A stretch of DNA of 13,245 bases from Pseudomonadales bacterium. GTDB taxonomy: Bacteria > Pseudomonadota > Gammaproteobacteria > Pseudomonadales > Moraxellaceae. Under the pieces are notes generated by a model. The model was not told the DNA's origin, did not search any database, and saw only the letters and a program-made list of their open reading frames with translations. Shown piece after piece: positions 1-7,947 of the stretch. The DNA lies in NCBI GenBank assembly GCA_013043915.1, contig JABEVH010000187.1:1-13245 (forward strand), given 5' to 3'. Positions within the stretch are counted from its first letter, which is position 1; every line of letters starts with the position of its first letter. The position numbers and the translations under genes are program-made.

Positions 1-701
1 CCCTGATAGACCTGAGACTCAATAAAACGAACCATCAAGCTATCGAGTAATAGCTGAGCATCAGGCTCGTAGATATAATCCCAGCTGGTGTCACCTCGTC
101 GCGTCAGGGCCTCGACCGTTTCTTTGGGCAAAGGCACCAGCTGCTGCAACTGCGGCTGTTGCGTCATCGTATTCACAAATACATTGCTGACCAGATGTAT
201 GATATCCACCCGACCTTCAGCGAAAGCATCCAGCATCAACTTGACCGTACCGATTAAATCAGCTTCCGATGGGGCATCACCGAGATGGGTGCGCGCACCC
301 ACCACTTTGCCACCCACGTTCTTGAAAAAGCTGACTGCCTTCTGCCCTATCAGAACAAACTCAGCTTCAATGCCTTGCTCGCGGCCAGCACGCACTTCAC
401 TGACCACCTTTTTAAATAGATTGATGTTCAAGCCGCCACATAGACCACGGTCAGAGCTAATGATGATATACCCGACACGACGTACCGGGCGCTCTATCAT
501 GTACTCATGCCGATACTCGGTCGATGCGTGCGCAATGTGCGCCATCACTTCGCGTATCTTCTTAGCATAAGGCTTCCCAGCAGCCATGCGCTCCTGAGCC
601 TTTTTCATCTTGCTCGCCGCCACCAACTGCATCGCCTTGGTAATCTTCTGCGTGCTCTTGATGCTAGCAACTTTGATGCGTATCTCTTTCAAACTGGCCA
701 T
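1..701 (-). CDS. atpG: ATP synthase F1 subunit gamma (partial, 3' end outside window)
   Basis: Central rotor shaft of F1, which turns inside the alpha3beta3 hexamer and couples proton flow to ATP synthesis on the cytoplasmic face of the inner membrane. Reading back from the ATG at 701 gives 233 open codons to the window edge; the family is about 287 residues, so roughly the last 50 are missing. Visible hallmarks are the N-terminus MASLKEIRIKVASIKSTQKI, the KAMQLVAASKMKKAQ helix, the SSDRGLCGGLN segment, and near the edge EPDAQLLLDSL and ESQVYQG, which lead into the C-terminal helix of the shaft. The start is supported by GAGG seven bases upstream. It lies 20 bases after the atpA stop as part of the atp operon; atpD and atpC are expected beyond the edge. 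No oddities seen. Confidence 0.97.
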   Translation of the reverse strand, partial: MASLKEIRIKVASIKSTQKITKAMQLVAASKMKKAQERMAAGKPYAKKIREVMAHIAHASTEYRHEYMIERPVRRVGYIIISSDRGLCGGLNINLFKKVVSEVRAGREQGIEAEFVLIGQKAVSFFKNVGGKVVGARTHLGDAPSEADLIGTVKLMLDAFAEGRVDIIHLVSNVFVNTMTQQPQLQQLVPLPKETVEALTRRGDTSWDYIYEPDAQLLLDSLMVRFIESQVYQ

Positions 702-721
702 TATTTAGCCTCGTTCCACCA

Positions 722-2266
722 TCACCAAGTCTGAGTCGCCTTGAACTGCTCAATACCGCGGCGCAACGCGCCTTCTATCTCGCCGTTGTAATTGGCCGTG
801 GTATTGATGCCTTCCATAAGGTCCTTGCACTGTGTGTTCATATAAGACAGCAGCGCTGATTCAAAGGCACCAATTTTCTTGACTTCTATATCGCTTAAGA
901 AGCCTTCATTGGAGGCAAAAATAGAGACTGCCATATCGGCTATCGAGAAGGGAGCATACTGCTTTTGCTTCATCAACTCGGTGACACGCTGACCATGCTC
1001 AAGCTGTTTGCGTGTGATATCATCCAGATCTGAGGCAAACTGAGCGAAGGCAGCAAGTTCACGGTACTGAGCCAAGGCCAGACGAATACCACCACCTAAT
1101 TTCTTGATGATCTTGGTTTGTGCTGCACCACCGACGCGTGATACCGAAATACCTGCGTTCATGGCAGGACGCACACCTGCATTGAACAAACCGGTTTCCA
1201 GAAAGATCTGACCATCGGTAATCGAGATGACATTGGTCGGTACGAATGCCGAGACATCCCCTGCCTGAGTTTCAATAATAGGCAAAGCTGTTAGCGAACC
1301 CGTCTTTCCTTTAATGGCACCCTGAGTGAACTTCTCCACATACTCTTCTGAAACGCGAGCTGCACGTTCGAGCAGGCGTGAGTGCAGGTAGAAAACGTCG
1401 CCAGGGTAAGCTTCGCGTCCGGGGGGACGACGTAGCAGCAAGGAAATTTGACGGTAAGCCCAAGCCTGTTTGGTCAAATCATCATAAATGATCAGGGCAT
1501 CTTCACCGCGATCACGGAAGTACTCACCCATGGTGCAGCCGGTAAACGGTGCAATGAACTGCATGGAGGCTGGATCCGAGGCTGAGGCTGCCACCACGGT
1601 GGTATAAGCCATGGCGCCATGTTCTTCAAGCTTGCGCACCACATTGGCGATCGTTGATTGCTTCTGGCCTACTGCTACATAGACGCATTTAATGCCAGAG
1701 GCCTTCTGCGCAATAATGGTGTCGACAGCCAGGGCTGTTTTGCCGGTCTGGCGATCGCCAATGATCAGTTCACGTTGGCCGCGTCCGATGGGAACCATCG
1801 AGTCTACGGCTTTATAACCGGTCTGCACGGGCTGATCTACTGACTTACGCCAAATCACGCCGGGCGCGACTTTTTCAATATGATCCTGCAGTTTCGCATT
1901 GATCGGACCACGTCCATCAATGGGTATACCGAGAGCGTCTACGACACGACCCAGCAGTTCGGGGCCTACGGGCACTTCCACGACGCGACCTGTGCAACGG
2001 GCCTTTTGCCCTTCTGCCAGTTTCAGGTAGTCACCCAAGACGACAGCGCCAACGGAGTCCTGCTCGAGGTTCAAAGCCATGCCAAAGACATTACCATCGA
2101 ACTCGATCATTTCACCGTACATGACATCGGCAAGGCCATGAATACGAACGATACCGTCGGAGACCGACACCACCGTACCTTCATTACGCGCTTCCGATGC
2201 GGTCTTCAGATCGGTGATACGCTGCTTGATCAGCTCGCTGATCTCTGCGGGGTTGAGTTGCTGCAT
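722..2266 (-). CDS. atpA: ATP synthase F1 subunit alpha
   Basis: Non-catalytic nucleotide-binding subunit of the alpha3beta3 head of F1. The protein has 514 residues, the usual length. It shows an N-terminal beta-barrel (about 1-95), the Walker A loop GDRQTGKT at 170-177, the Walker B strand ALIIYDD at 257-263, and VSRVGG with Arg377, equivalent to the conserved arginine that reaches the catalytic site of beta. The C-terminal helical domain is complete. The start ATG follows a GAGG site nine bases upstream, and the gene begins 17 bases after the atpH stop. Order and spacing match a normal gammaproteobacterial atp operon. All key residues are intact, so this should be a functional housekeeping subunit. 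Confidence 0.98.
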   Translation of the reverse strand: MQQLNPAEISELIKQRITDLKTASEARNEGTVVSVSDGIVRIHGLADVMYGEMIEFDGNVFGMALNLEQDSVGAVVLGDYLKLAEGQKARCTGRVVEVPVGPELLGRVVDALGIPIDGRGPINAKLQDHIEKVAPGVIWRKSVDQPVQTGYKAVDSMVPIGRGQRELIIGDRQTGKTALAVDTIIAQKASGIKCVYVAVGQKQSTIANVVRKLEEHGAMAYTTVVAASASDPASMQFIAPFTGCTMGEYFRDRGEDALIIYDDLTKQAWAYRQISLLLRRPPGREAYPGDVFYLHSRLLERAARVSEEYVEKFTQGAIKGKTGSLTALPIIETQAGDVSAFVPTNVISITDGQIFLETGLFNAGVRPAMNAGISVSRVGGAAQTKIIKKLGGGIRLALAQYRELAAFAQFASDLDDITRKQLEHGQRVTELMKQKQYAPFSIADMAVSIFASNEGFLSDIEVKKIGAFESALLSYMNTQCKDLMEGINTTANYNGEIEGALRRGIEQFKATQTW

Positions 2267-2283
2267 GCTCTAAGCCCTCAAAC

Positions 2284-2820
2284 TTAAGAATTCAGGGAAT
2301 CGCGTAATTTTGCGATTCGTCCACGCACGGAGGCATCGATAACCAAATCACCTGCGTGCACGATGACGCCACCCAAAAGGCTGGCATCGGTATGGGAAGC
2401 AATATGCACCTCACGGCCAAGGCGACGCCCAAGCGCCTGCTTTAGCTGAAGCGTCTGTTCAGGTGTCATGTCGTAGGCCGAGGTCACTTGCACCTCTACA
2501 CTGCGCTCTTGATCAGCCCGGTACTGCTCATATAAAGCGGCGATGTAGGGAAGCAGCGTTAATCGCTTGTAGTGTGCCAGTTCGCCAACCAAAGCTTGGG
2601 CTTGCGGACTAACGGCTTCACCAGCGACCTTGCACAGGGCTGCAGCTTGCTCAGCCGCCGTCCAGCGCGGCTGGCTCAAATAAGCAGCCAGCTCCTTATC
2701 GTGCATAAACGCTGCCAGCAAAGCCAGAACATCCGACCATTCAGCCAGGTTTTTCTGCTCCAAGGCCAAACGAAATACGGCCTTGGCGTAGGGCCTTGCA
2801 AGGGTTGTCAACTCAGCCAT
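2284..2820 (-). CDS. atpH: ATP synthase F1 subunit delta (OSCP type)
   Basis: Peripheral stalk connector that binds the top of the F1 head and the C-termini of the b dimer. The protein has 178 residues, the usual length. It shows the typical N-terminal six-helix domain starting TTLARPYAKAVFRLA, then a C-terminal domain with VQVTSAYDMTPEQ and the closing LGGVIVHAGDLVIDASVRGR pattern that defines the OSCP/delta family. The ATG at 2820 has GGAG eight bases upstream. It follows atpF by 15 bases and precedes atpA by 17. It is regulated as part of the operon, and nothing unusual is seen. Confidence 0.97.
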   Translation of the reverse strand: MAELTTLARPYAKAVFRLALEQKNLAEWSDVLALLAAFMHDKELAAYLSQPRWTAAEQAAALCKVAGEAVSPQAQALVGELAHYKRLTLLPYIAALYEQYRADQERSVEVQVTSAYDMTPEQTLQLKQALGRRLGREVHIASHTDASLLGGVIVHAGDLVIDASVRGRIAKLRDSLNS

Positions 2821-2835
2821 GCTCGATGCTCCCGC

Positions 2836-3306
2836 TTACAGTTGACCTGCCAGTTCGTTCAACATGGCATCATGCTTCTGCGGATTAACTTCTCCGCCCA
2901 GAATCTTTTCGGCCCCCAGCACTGCCAGCTGTCCAAGTTCACGCCGCAACTGATCGCGAGCCCGGCTGACATCCTGCTCCATTTCAGCTTGAGCCGCTGT
3001 CTTGACACGAGCTGCTTCCAGAGCTGCCTGGTGCTTGGCCTCTTCGACCATGGCCACAGCACGCTGGTTAGCCTGCTCAATGAGTTGAGCTGCCTGCTGT
3101 TTGGCTGCCTTGAGTTCATCAGCAACCTTGGCTTGTGCTTCCTGAAGGCTCTGTTCAGCTTTCGAAGCAGCATTTAGACCTTCTTCGATCTTGCTTTGAC
3201 GCTCGGCCAAAGCCGACGTGATGGGCGGCCAGACATACTTCATGCAAAACCACACGAAGATTGCCAGTGATACGAGCTGCCCGATCAGGGTTGCGTTGAT
3301 ATCCAC
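2836..3306 (-). CDS. atpF: ATP synthase Fo subunit b
   Basis: Membrane-anchored peripheral stalk subunit, present as a dimer, which holds F1 static against the rotating c-ring. The protein has 156 residues, the standard length. Residues about 8-28 form the single membrane segment (LVSLAIFVWFCMKYVWPPI). The rest is a long charged helix rich in Ala, Glu, Lys and Gln, expected to form the right-handed coiled coil, ending with a delta-binding tail. The start is GTG, not ATG; it is preferred because GAGG lies seven bases upstream and the N-terminus DINATLIGQ matches the family. The 74-base gap to atpE holds a hairpin (listed separately), and the atpH start follows 15 bases downstream. Confidence 0.96.
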   Translation of the reverse strand: MDINATLIGQLVSLAIFVWFCMKYVWPPITSALAERQSKIEEGLNAASKAEQSLQEAQAKVADELKAAKQQAAQLIEQANQRAVAMVEEAKHQAALEAARVKTAAQAEMEQDVSRARDQLRRELGQLAVLGAEKILGGEVNPQKHDAMLNELAGQL

Positions 3307-3336
3307 GCTGACACCTCACCTGTTCTCATTGCTTGT

Positions 3337-3360
3337 GGGTGGCCTCTACATTGACCACCC
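3337..3360 (-). other. Hairpin between atpE and atpF
   Basis: Perfect 6-bp inverted repeat GGGTGG/CCACCC around a 12-base loop, inside the 74-base gap between the atpE stop and the atpF start. On the transcribed strand it has no following T-run, so it is not a classical terminator. By analogy with other operons it could protect the 3' end of the atpE message, where about ten c subunits are needed per complex, or cause partial attenuation. The structure is read directly; the role is inference. Confidence 0.5.
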
Positions 3361-3380
3361 GCCTCCAAACCTTGGCCGCC

Positions 3381-3650
3381 TTATTTTGCGACGTGTTGGG
3401 CGATCTGAGCCACAAACGGATTGGCAAACAGCAGGTACAGGCCAATACCGACACCAATCATCGAGATGGCATCGAGCAAACCAGCCACGATGAACATTTT
3501 AGTCTGCAGCATAGGAGCGAGTTCGGGCTGGCGAGCAGAACCTTCCAGAAACTTTCCGCCCAGCAGGCCGAAGCCAATGGCGGTACCCAAAGCGCCGGCA
3601 CCGATCAAAATGGCCACAGCAATACCGGTCAGACCCAGAACAGTTTCCAT
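3381..3650 (-). CDS. atpE: ATP synthase Fo subunit c (proteolipid)
   Basis: Forms the proton-driven c-ring rotor. The protein has 89 residues and two hydrophobic helices (about 5-32 and 50-76) joined by the polar loop carrying Arg40-Gln41-Pro42, which contacts gamma and epsilon. Helix 1 has the glycine-rich GAGALGTAIGFG packing face. Helix 2 carries the proton-binding Asp60 in AGLLDAIS. The Gln/Glu/Ser-Thr set of sodium-type rings is absent, so proton coupling is expected. The C-terminus has about ten more residues than the E. coli protein. GAGG lies seven bases before the ATG, in keeping with strong translation of this high-copy subunit. Confidence 0.97.
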   Translation of the reverse strand: METVLGLTGIAVAILIGAGALGTAIGFGLLGGKFLEGSARQPELAPMLQTKMFIVAGLLDAISMIGVGIGLYLLFANPFVAQIAQHVAK

Positions 3651-3703
3651 TTCTACACCTCGTTTCTTCAGTTAAATAAATCGTAAATACCCATAACACT
3701 TGC

Positions 3704-4543
3704 TTAGTGATGTGATTCCTGTGCAGCACTCATATACACAATGGTCAACATCATAAAAATAAAGGCCTGCAGCGTGATGATCAGGATATGGAAAACAGCC
3801 CACGCCCACTGCAGCACTACGCCAAACGACCCCAAGAACACATTGGCCGCGTACATAGTACAGATAAGAATAAAGATCAGCTCACCTGCGTACATATTGC
3901 CAAAAAGTCGCATGCCTAGTGAAACCGGTTTCGCCAACAGCCCAACGCCTTCGAGCAGAAAATTGAACGGGATGAATACAGGGTGATTGAACGGATGCAA
4001 GGTCAGCTCGCCGACAAAACCACCTACGCCCTTGTGTCGTATACTGAAGAATATGATCATCAGGAATACAAACACAGCCATCCCTAAGGTAATGTTGGGA
4101 TCTGTGGTCGGAACCACACGCATATGTTCTACACCCATGGCCTGAAACGCCATAGGCAGTATGTCTACTGGAATCAAGTCCATGAAATTCATGGCGAATA
4201 TCCAAACAAACAAGGTAAGTGCCATGGGTGCTATCATGGGGCTAGCCTGACGCCCCTTAATAATTCCCTCCACCGAACTGTCGACGAAATTTACCAGGAC
4301 TTCGACCAGATTTTGCAACTTACCAGGCACGCCGCTGGTCATGCGGACCGCGACGCTGCGCAACAGCCACGCCAGGACAACGGCTGTTCCTATCGACCAC
4401 GCCATGCTGTCCACATGCACCGACCAGAATCCCATGGCATGCGCTTCGTCCATGGATGACGCAATACCACAATGACCAGCGTGGCATCCCCACGTCAAGT
4501 TGGTTAAATGGTGCTTGATATACTCGCCGGACGTTAGGGCCAT
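3704..4543 (-). CDS. atpB: ATP synthase Fo subunit a
   Basis: Stator subunit providing the two proton half-channels beside the c-ring in the inner membrane. From the ATG at 4543 the protein has 279 residues and five to six hydrophobic helices. The essential arginine is Arg212 in SLGMRLFGNMYAGEL, and the last helices carry Gln259 in TLQAFIFMML; both are family hallmarks. An in-frame GTG at 4567 would add eight residues, but the ATG is preferred because GGTGG lies six bases upstream and MALTSGEYIKHHLTNLT matches the family start. An odd point is the motif CHAGHC (residues 20-25) in the N-terminal periplasmic segment, where relatives usually have an Asn/Gly-type linker. The gene follows the atpI stop by 26 bases. 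Confidence 0.96.
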   Translation of the reverse strand: MALTSGEYIKHHLTNLTWGCHAGHCGIASSMDEAHAMGFWSVHVDSMAWSIGTAVVLAWLLRSVAVRMTSGVPGKLQNLVEVLVNFVDSSVEGIIKGRQASPMIAPMALTLFVWIFAMNFMDLIPVDILPMAFQAMGVEHMRVVPTTDPNITLGMAVFVFLMIIFFSIRHKGVGGFVGELTLHPFNHPVFIPFNFLLEGVGLLAKPVSLGMRLFGNMYAGELIFILICTMYAANVFLGSFGVVLQWAWAVFHILIITLQAFIFMMLTIVYMSAAQESHH

Positions 4544-4569
4544 AAACTTCCACCGTCTCTCAATCACGC

Positions 4570-4986
4570 CTAAGGGATACTGCTTGGCTTATCGGAGTTT
4601 CCGATTCGCCATTTATTCAAACCTTGCATGGCTAAAACCAGCCACATGCCCAGCTGTGGCAAACTGTAGCCCAGCAGTAGGTAGCCCGCCTGCCAGCCAT
4701 GTTGCGCTTTGAACAACACACCGAGTAGCAAGCAAGCAAACAGCATTTTGCCAAACTCAGCGCGGTACATACCCTGTAATGCCAGGGCTGGCCCTAAGGC
4801 CGCATGAAAACGATAAGCCTGCCATACCCACCACAGAGAAGCTACCCACGCAACGGCCACCCCCTCAAGGGCAGCTCCAGCGGCTGCACAGGAGTGCCAG
4901 GCCGCCATGCTTAGAGCCATTAGCCCCAAGGCAAGCTGACAAAGCGCCCAACTGACTCGTAGGTCCTGCTGGAACGGAGGTTTCAT
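4570..4986 (-). CDS. atpI: ATP synthase assembly protein AtpI
   Basis: Small membrane protein at the head of the operon. In the family it is linked to c-ring assembly and stability and is not part of the finished enzyme. The protein has 138 residues and about four hydrophobic segments. The most recognisable part is YRAEFGKMLFACLLLGVLF, matching the family motif of an acidic residue and Gly-Lys before a membrane helix. The sequence is otherwise poorly conserved, as usual for AtpI, and is rich in Ala and Trp. The ATG has only a weak ribosome site (GGGG six bases upstream), fitting low expression relative to the subunits. Its identity rests on motif plus position before atpB. Confidence 0.9.
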   Translation of the reverse strand: MKPPFQQDLRVSWALCQLALGLMALSMAAWHSCAAAGAALEGVAVAWVASLWWVWQAYRFHAALGPALALQGMYRAEFGKMLFACLLLGVLFKAQHGWQAGYLLLGYSLPQLGMWLVLAMQGLNKWRIGNSDKPSSIP

Positions 4987-5061
4987 GCTAGACCCCGTGT
5001 TGACCCCACGCAGCCATCCACACTTAAAAAATTGTTCATGGATAGCCTTCTAAGCGCGCGG

Positions 5062-5090
5062 ATTATAAATATTCTTGGCCAGTACCGCAA
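5062..5090 (-). promoter_or_regulatory. Promoter of the atp operon
   Basis: On the minus strand, -35 TTGCGG (5085-5090) and a perfect -10 TATAAT (5062-5067) are 17 bases apart. The bases after the -10 read CCGCGCGC, a GC-rich discriminator of the kind found at growth-rate or ppGpp-controlled promoters. Predicted transcription start is near 5055, giving a leader of about 70 bases before atpI. The -35 matches consensus at only 3 of 6 positions; the assignment rests on the -10, the spacing and the position. Confidence 0.72.
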
Positions 5091-5203
5091 CCGCAGGAGG
5101 ACATTGTATGCCATATTTTGAGGCAAATAGGGGGCTTTCTTGATCTAAGACATTCTGGCCAGGGTAGGGATTTTTAAAACAGTCTTTTAAATTAAGCCCA
5201 TTT

Positions 5204-5602
5204 TCAGGTCAGGGGCGACGAACTTAATTCAGAATGCACCGCGATGGGGCCTGTCAGAACGCGATGTATGGGGCAGCGATCAGCAATTTGCAGGAGCTTT
5301 TCGCGTTGGCTGTCATCCAGATCTCCGATCAACTCGATGCGCCGCTGCAGTTGGGTCTTGCCATCTACCGTTTCGCTAGCCACTTGCACATGCAATCCTT
5401 GCAATGGCCACTGTTTGCGTTCGGCGTACATGGTCAGTGTCTGTGCCGTACATACGGCTAACGCTGATTCCAGCAAGTGGTGCGGATTAGGACCGGTATC
5501 ATCACCACCCACCGTACGATCTAGATCTGCCAGCCATTCATGCTGATCTGCCCGAATCCGAAACTGATAGTGGTGAAACCCAGGCTGAACGAGTACTGTC
5601 AT
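5204..5602 (-). CDS. OsmC/Ohr-family protein
   Basis: Member of the OsmC/Ohr superfamily, cytoplasmic thiol proteins of which the characterised ones reduce hydroperoxides; this subgroup has no firmly assigned substrate. From the ATG at 5602 the protein has 132 residues, with the two conserved cysteines Cys51 (ALAVCTAQTLTMYAERK) and Cys110 (IADRCPIHRVLTGPI). VGGDDTGPNPHHLLESAL before the first cysteine is also typical. Upstream in-frame codons reach 5650, inside parB, but AGAGG seven bases before 5602 and the family start (MTVLVQPG) favour this site. It begins 13 bases after the parB stop, so it is probably co-transcribed with mnmG-rsmG-parAB. No clear terminator was found after it. Confidence 0.9.
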   Translation of the reverse strand: MTVLVQPGFHHYQFRIRADQHEWLADLDRTVGGDDTGPNPHHLLESALAVCTAQTLTMYAERKQWPLQGLHVQVASETVDGKTQLQRRIELIGDLDDSQREKLLQIADRCPIHRVLTGPIAVHSELSSSPLT

Positions 5603-5615
5603 GAACCATCCTCTT

Positions 5616-6500
5616 CTATCGTATACGTGCCAGAATACCATCCAGTTCATCTAAGGAACTGTAGGCGATCGTCAGTTTTCCCCGCCCTCGATCATCGTAA
5701 TCAATACGCACGGGGGCCCCAAGGCGTTCACTCAGTCCTTCCGCCAGTCGTCGTACATCAGGATTCTGCTTTTCCGTTGTTTTCTGCGTAGTCGGCTGCT
5801 GCATTTTACGCACCAGTTCTTCGGTCTGTCTGACCGACAAGGCACGTGCGCAAACCTGTCTTGCTGCCTCACTTTGTACACCCGCTTGCAATCCCAACAG
5901 AGCTCGCGCATGCCCCATATCAATGTCGCCGTTTTCAAGCATTTGACGAACATCGGGTTGCAACTGCAAAAGGCGGAGAAGATTAGTAACACTGGCGCGG
6001 GATTTTCCCACCGTATCAGCTAGCTTTTCATGGGTCAGGTCAAACTCCTGAGACATGCGCTGTAATGCCATGGCTTGTTCCAGCGGATTTAAATCCTCAC
6101 GCTGGATATTTTCAATCAAGGCCATGATCGATGAGGTTTCATCACTGATATCGCGCAGGATGGCAGGTATGGTTTCCAGTCCAGCCTGCTGTGCCGCTCT
6201 CCAGCGCCGCTCTCCAGCGATGATTTCATAGCGATCATCCGCAATACGCCGGACCACGATGGGCTGCATTACCCCATGCTGACGTATTGATTCGCTCAAT
6301 TCTTTGAGGGCATCCTCGTCCATGTCACGTCGCGGCTGGTAGCGGCCACGTTGAAATTGATGCAAGGGCAAACGGCGCAGTTCGCCATCATCAAAATGCC
6401 CCTCAGAGATGGCTACAATATCTTGAGCTACCTCTCTGGCTTGACCGAGCAAGGCAGACAGTCCGCGACCGCTGCCCAGTCCCCTTTTTTTAGTATTCAC
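5616..6500 (-). CDS. parB: Chromosome partitioning protein ParB
   Basis: CTP-dependent DNA clamp that loads at parS sites near oriC and, with ParA, segregates the origin. The protein has 294 residues, the family length. The basic N-terminus KKRGLGSGRGLSALLG is typical of ParA-stimulating tails. The CTP-binding region includes GERRWRAAQ (96-104) and ENIQREDLNPLEQA (130-143). The helix-turn-helix for parS is about 152-175 (LTHEKLADTVGKSRASVTN), and the C-terminal dimer domain ends DELDGILARIR. The start is GTG with GGAG ten bases upstream, 29 bases after the parA stop. No parS-like site (TGTTTCACGTGAAACA type) was spotted in the window. Confidence 0.97.
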   Translation of the reverse strand: MNTKKRGLGSGRGLSALLGQAREVAQDIVAISEGHFDDGELRRLPLHQFQRGRYQPRRDMDEDALKELSESIRQHGVMQPIVVRRIADDRYEIIAGERRWRAAQQAGLETIPAILRDISDETSSIMALIENIQREDLNPLEQAMALQRMSQEFDLTHEKLADTVGKSRASVTNLLRLLQLQPDVRQMLENGDIDMGHARALLGLQAGVQSEAARQVCARALSVRQTEELVRKMQQPTTQKTTEKQNPDVRRLAEGLSERLGAPVRIDYDDRGRGKLTIAYSSLDELDGILARIR

Positions 6501-6529
6501 TGTTAATCAACTCCACGTAAGCAATCTTA

Positions 6530-7315
6530 TCAAGCAGATGAAGCTACATGCTGGTCCTGTCGGCGTAATATCTCTGCAGTCAAGGCCAGATAAGCCATAG
6601 AACCGCGCGATGCCTTGTCATACAACAGTACCGGCTTGCCATGGGCAGGTGCCTCGGCTAAACGGATATTGCGCGGAATGATGGTTTCAAACAACTGCTC
6701 AGGGAAATGCTGTTGTAATTCTGATGAGACATCCGTCGACAGGGTATTGCGCGGATCAAACATAGTGCGCAGGATACCTGCAATATGCAGTCCTGGGTTG
6801 ACCGAGGCACTAACTTGTTCAATGGTGTCTTTAAGGGCTGCTAAGCCTTCTAGGGCAAAGTATTCACACTGCATGGGAATAATCACCGCATCGGCGGCGA
6901 CCAGTGCGTTGATGGTTAATAGATTTAGGGAAGGAGCGCAATCAATCAGGATAAGGTCATAGTTGTCCTTGACCGTCTCCAAGGCTTGCCGTAAGCGCAA
7001 CTCGCGCCCAATGGCGCTGACCAATTCAACCTCGGCTGCAACCAGGTCGTGATTAGCACCGAGCAAATGATAACCTGCAGGCAATTGTTTTTGCAGGGCA
7101 GCATCCAGCGAACAGCTACGTGTCAGTACGTCATAAGCACTTCGTTCCAGCTCATACTTGTCTTGCCCTGACCCCATGGTCGCGTTGCCTTGTGGATCCA
7201 TGTCCACGAGCAAAATCCGGCGACGTGTTGCTGCCAGGCAGGCGGCCAGATTCACACTGGTCGTTGTCTTCCCTACACCGCCTTTCTGGTTGGCAATGGC
7301 AAAAATTTTGTCCAT
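6530..7315 (-). CDS. parA: Chromosome partitioning ATPase ParA (Soj)
   Basis: Deviant Walker ATPase that binds DNA nonspecifically as an ATP dimer and forms the gradient pulling ParB-parS complexes. The protein has 261 residues. It shows the deviant Walker A motif KGGVGKTT (11-18) with signature Lys11, the switch-I-like DMDPQGNAT (38-46), and Walker B LILIDCAPS (121-129). The C-terminal region includes IIPRNIRLAEAPAHGKP, typical of chromosomal Soj/ParA. The start ATG lies two bases after the rsmG stop, and its GAGGAG ribosome site is inside the end of rsmG, implying translational coupling. The gene is intact and ordinary. Confidence 0.97.
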   Translation of the reverse strand: MDKIFAIANQKGGVGKTTTSVNLAACLAATRRRILLVDMDPQGNATMGSGQDKYELERSAYDVLTRSCSLDAALQKQLPAGYHLLGANHDLVAAEVELVSAIGRELRLRQALETVKDNYDLILIDCAPSLNLLTINALVAADAVIIPMQCEYFALEGLAALKDTIEQVSASVNPGLHIAGILRTMFDPRNTLSTDVSSELQQHFPEQLFETIIPRNIRLAEAPAHGKPVLLYDKASRGSMAYLALTAEILRRQDQHVASSA

Positions 7316-7317
7316 GG

Positions 7318-7947
7318 TTACTCCTCAGCGGGGTGACGCTCACGCAATATGACCAGATGTCTTGCTTCCTGCAAATAGGGTACTTCCAGGACCTGACAAG
7401 CTACTACCTCGACTTCTTCAGGCAGCTGTTGCAATTCCTCCTCAGGATAACGCCCTTTCATGGCCAGATAACAGCCCCCATGCACCAGCAAATGATGACA
7501 GGCTTCGCGCATATCCAGCAAACTGGCAAAGGCGCGGCTACTGATTGCCTGGTAGTGGTGTCCACGCTGATCTTCTACACGCCCCAGTATGACCTCAACC
7601 TTGGGAAGCTCAAGTTCACTGATCATCTGCCGGAGAAACCGTACTTTTTTTCCATTGCTGTCTAAAAGCGTGATATCTGCATCCGGTTTTAATATCGAGA
7701 GTACCAGCCCTGGTAAGCCTGGCCCGGTTCCTACATCCAGCAGGGGAGACTGCAAAGCCGGCAGGATACTTGCTGAATCCAGGATATGTCGCACGACAAC
7801 CTGTTTTTCTTCCTTGAGCGCCGTCAGGTTATAGGCGCGATTCCATTTAAGCAGCGCATCGACATAGGCTTCCAGTCGCGCCAGAGCTTGGGAATCAGCA
7901 CGTCCTTGCAACCCCTGATGCAGGTAACTGCGTGCATCATCCTTCAT
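7318..7947 (-). CDS. rsmG: 16S rRNA (guanine-527 N7)-methyltransferase RsmG (GidB)
   Basis: Methylates G527 of 16S rRNA using S-adenosylmethionine; loss of this enzyme gives low-level streptomycin resistance in several bacteria. The protein has 209 residues, the usual length. The family signature WNRAYNLTA lies at 35-43, the RHILDSAS box at 53-60, and the SAM-binding glycine loop LLDVGTGPGLPG at 69-80. ISSRAFASL (136-144) matches the conserved rRNA methyltransferase region. Its ATG overlaps the mnmG stop by four bases (ATGA), a classic coupled pair, and the stop lies two bases before parA. The gene is intact. Confidence 0.97.
   Translation of the reverse strand: MKDDARSYLHQGLQGRADSQALARLEAYVDALLKWNRAYNLTALKEEKQVVVRHILDSASILPALQSPLLDVGTGPGLPGLVLSILKPDADITLLDSNGKKVRFLRQMISELELPKVEVILGRVEDQRGHHYQAISSRAFASLLDMREACHHLLVHGGCYLAMKGRYPEEELQQLPEEVEVVACQVLEVPYLQEARHLVILRERHPAEE

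Noticed and set aside
88..570. 160-codon plus-strand frame opposite atpG
   Set aside because: It is antisense to strongly conserved atpG sequence, has no ribosome site and has an unnatural composition rich in Ser, Thr and Arg.
2859..3173. 104-codon minus-strand frame inside atpF
   Set aside because: It lies out of frame within a strongly conserved gene and has an Arg/Leu/Ser-rich shadow composition.
5162..5203. AT stem TTTAAAA/TTTTAAA after the osmC-like gene as a terminator
   Set aside because: The stem has no GC pairs and no T-run in the right place; it is too weak to call.
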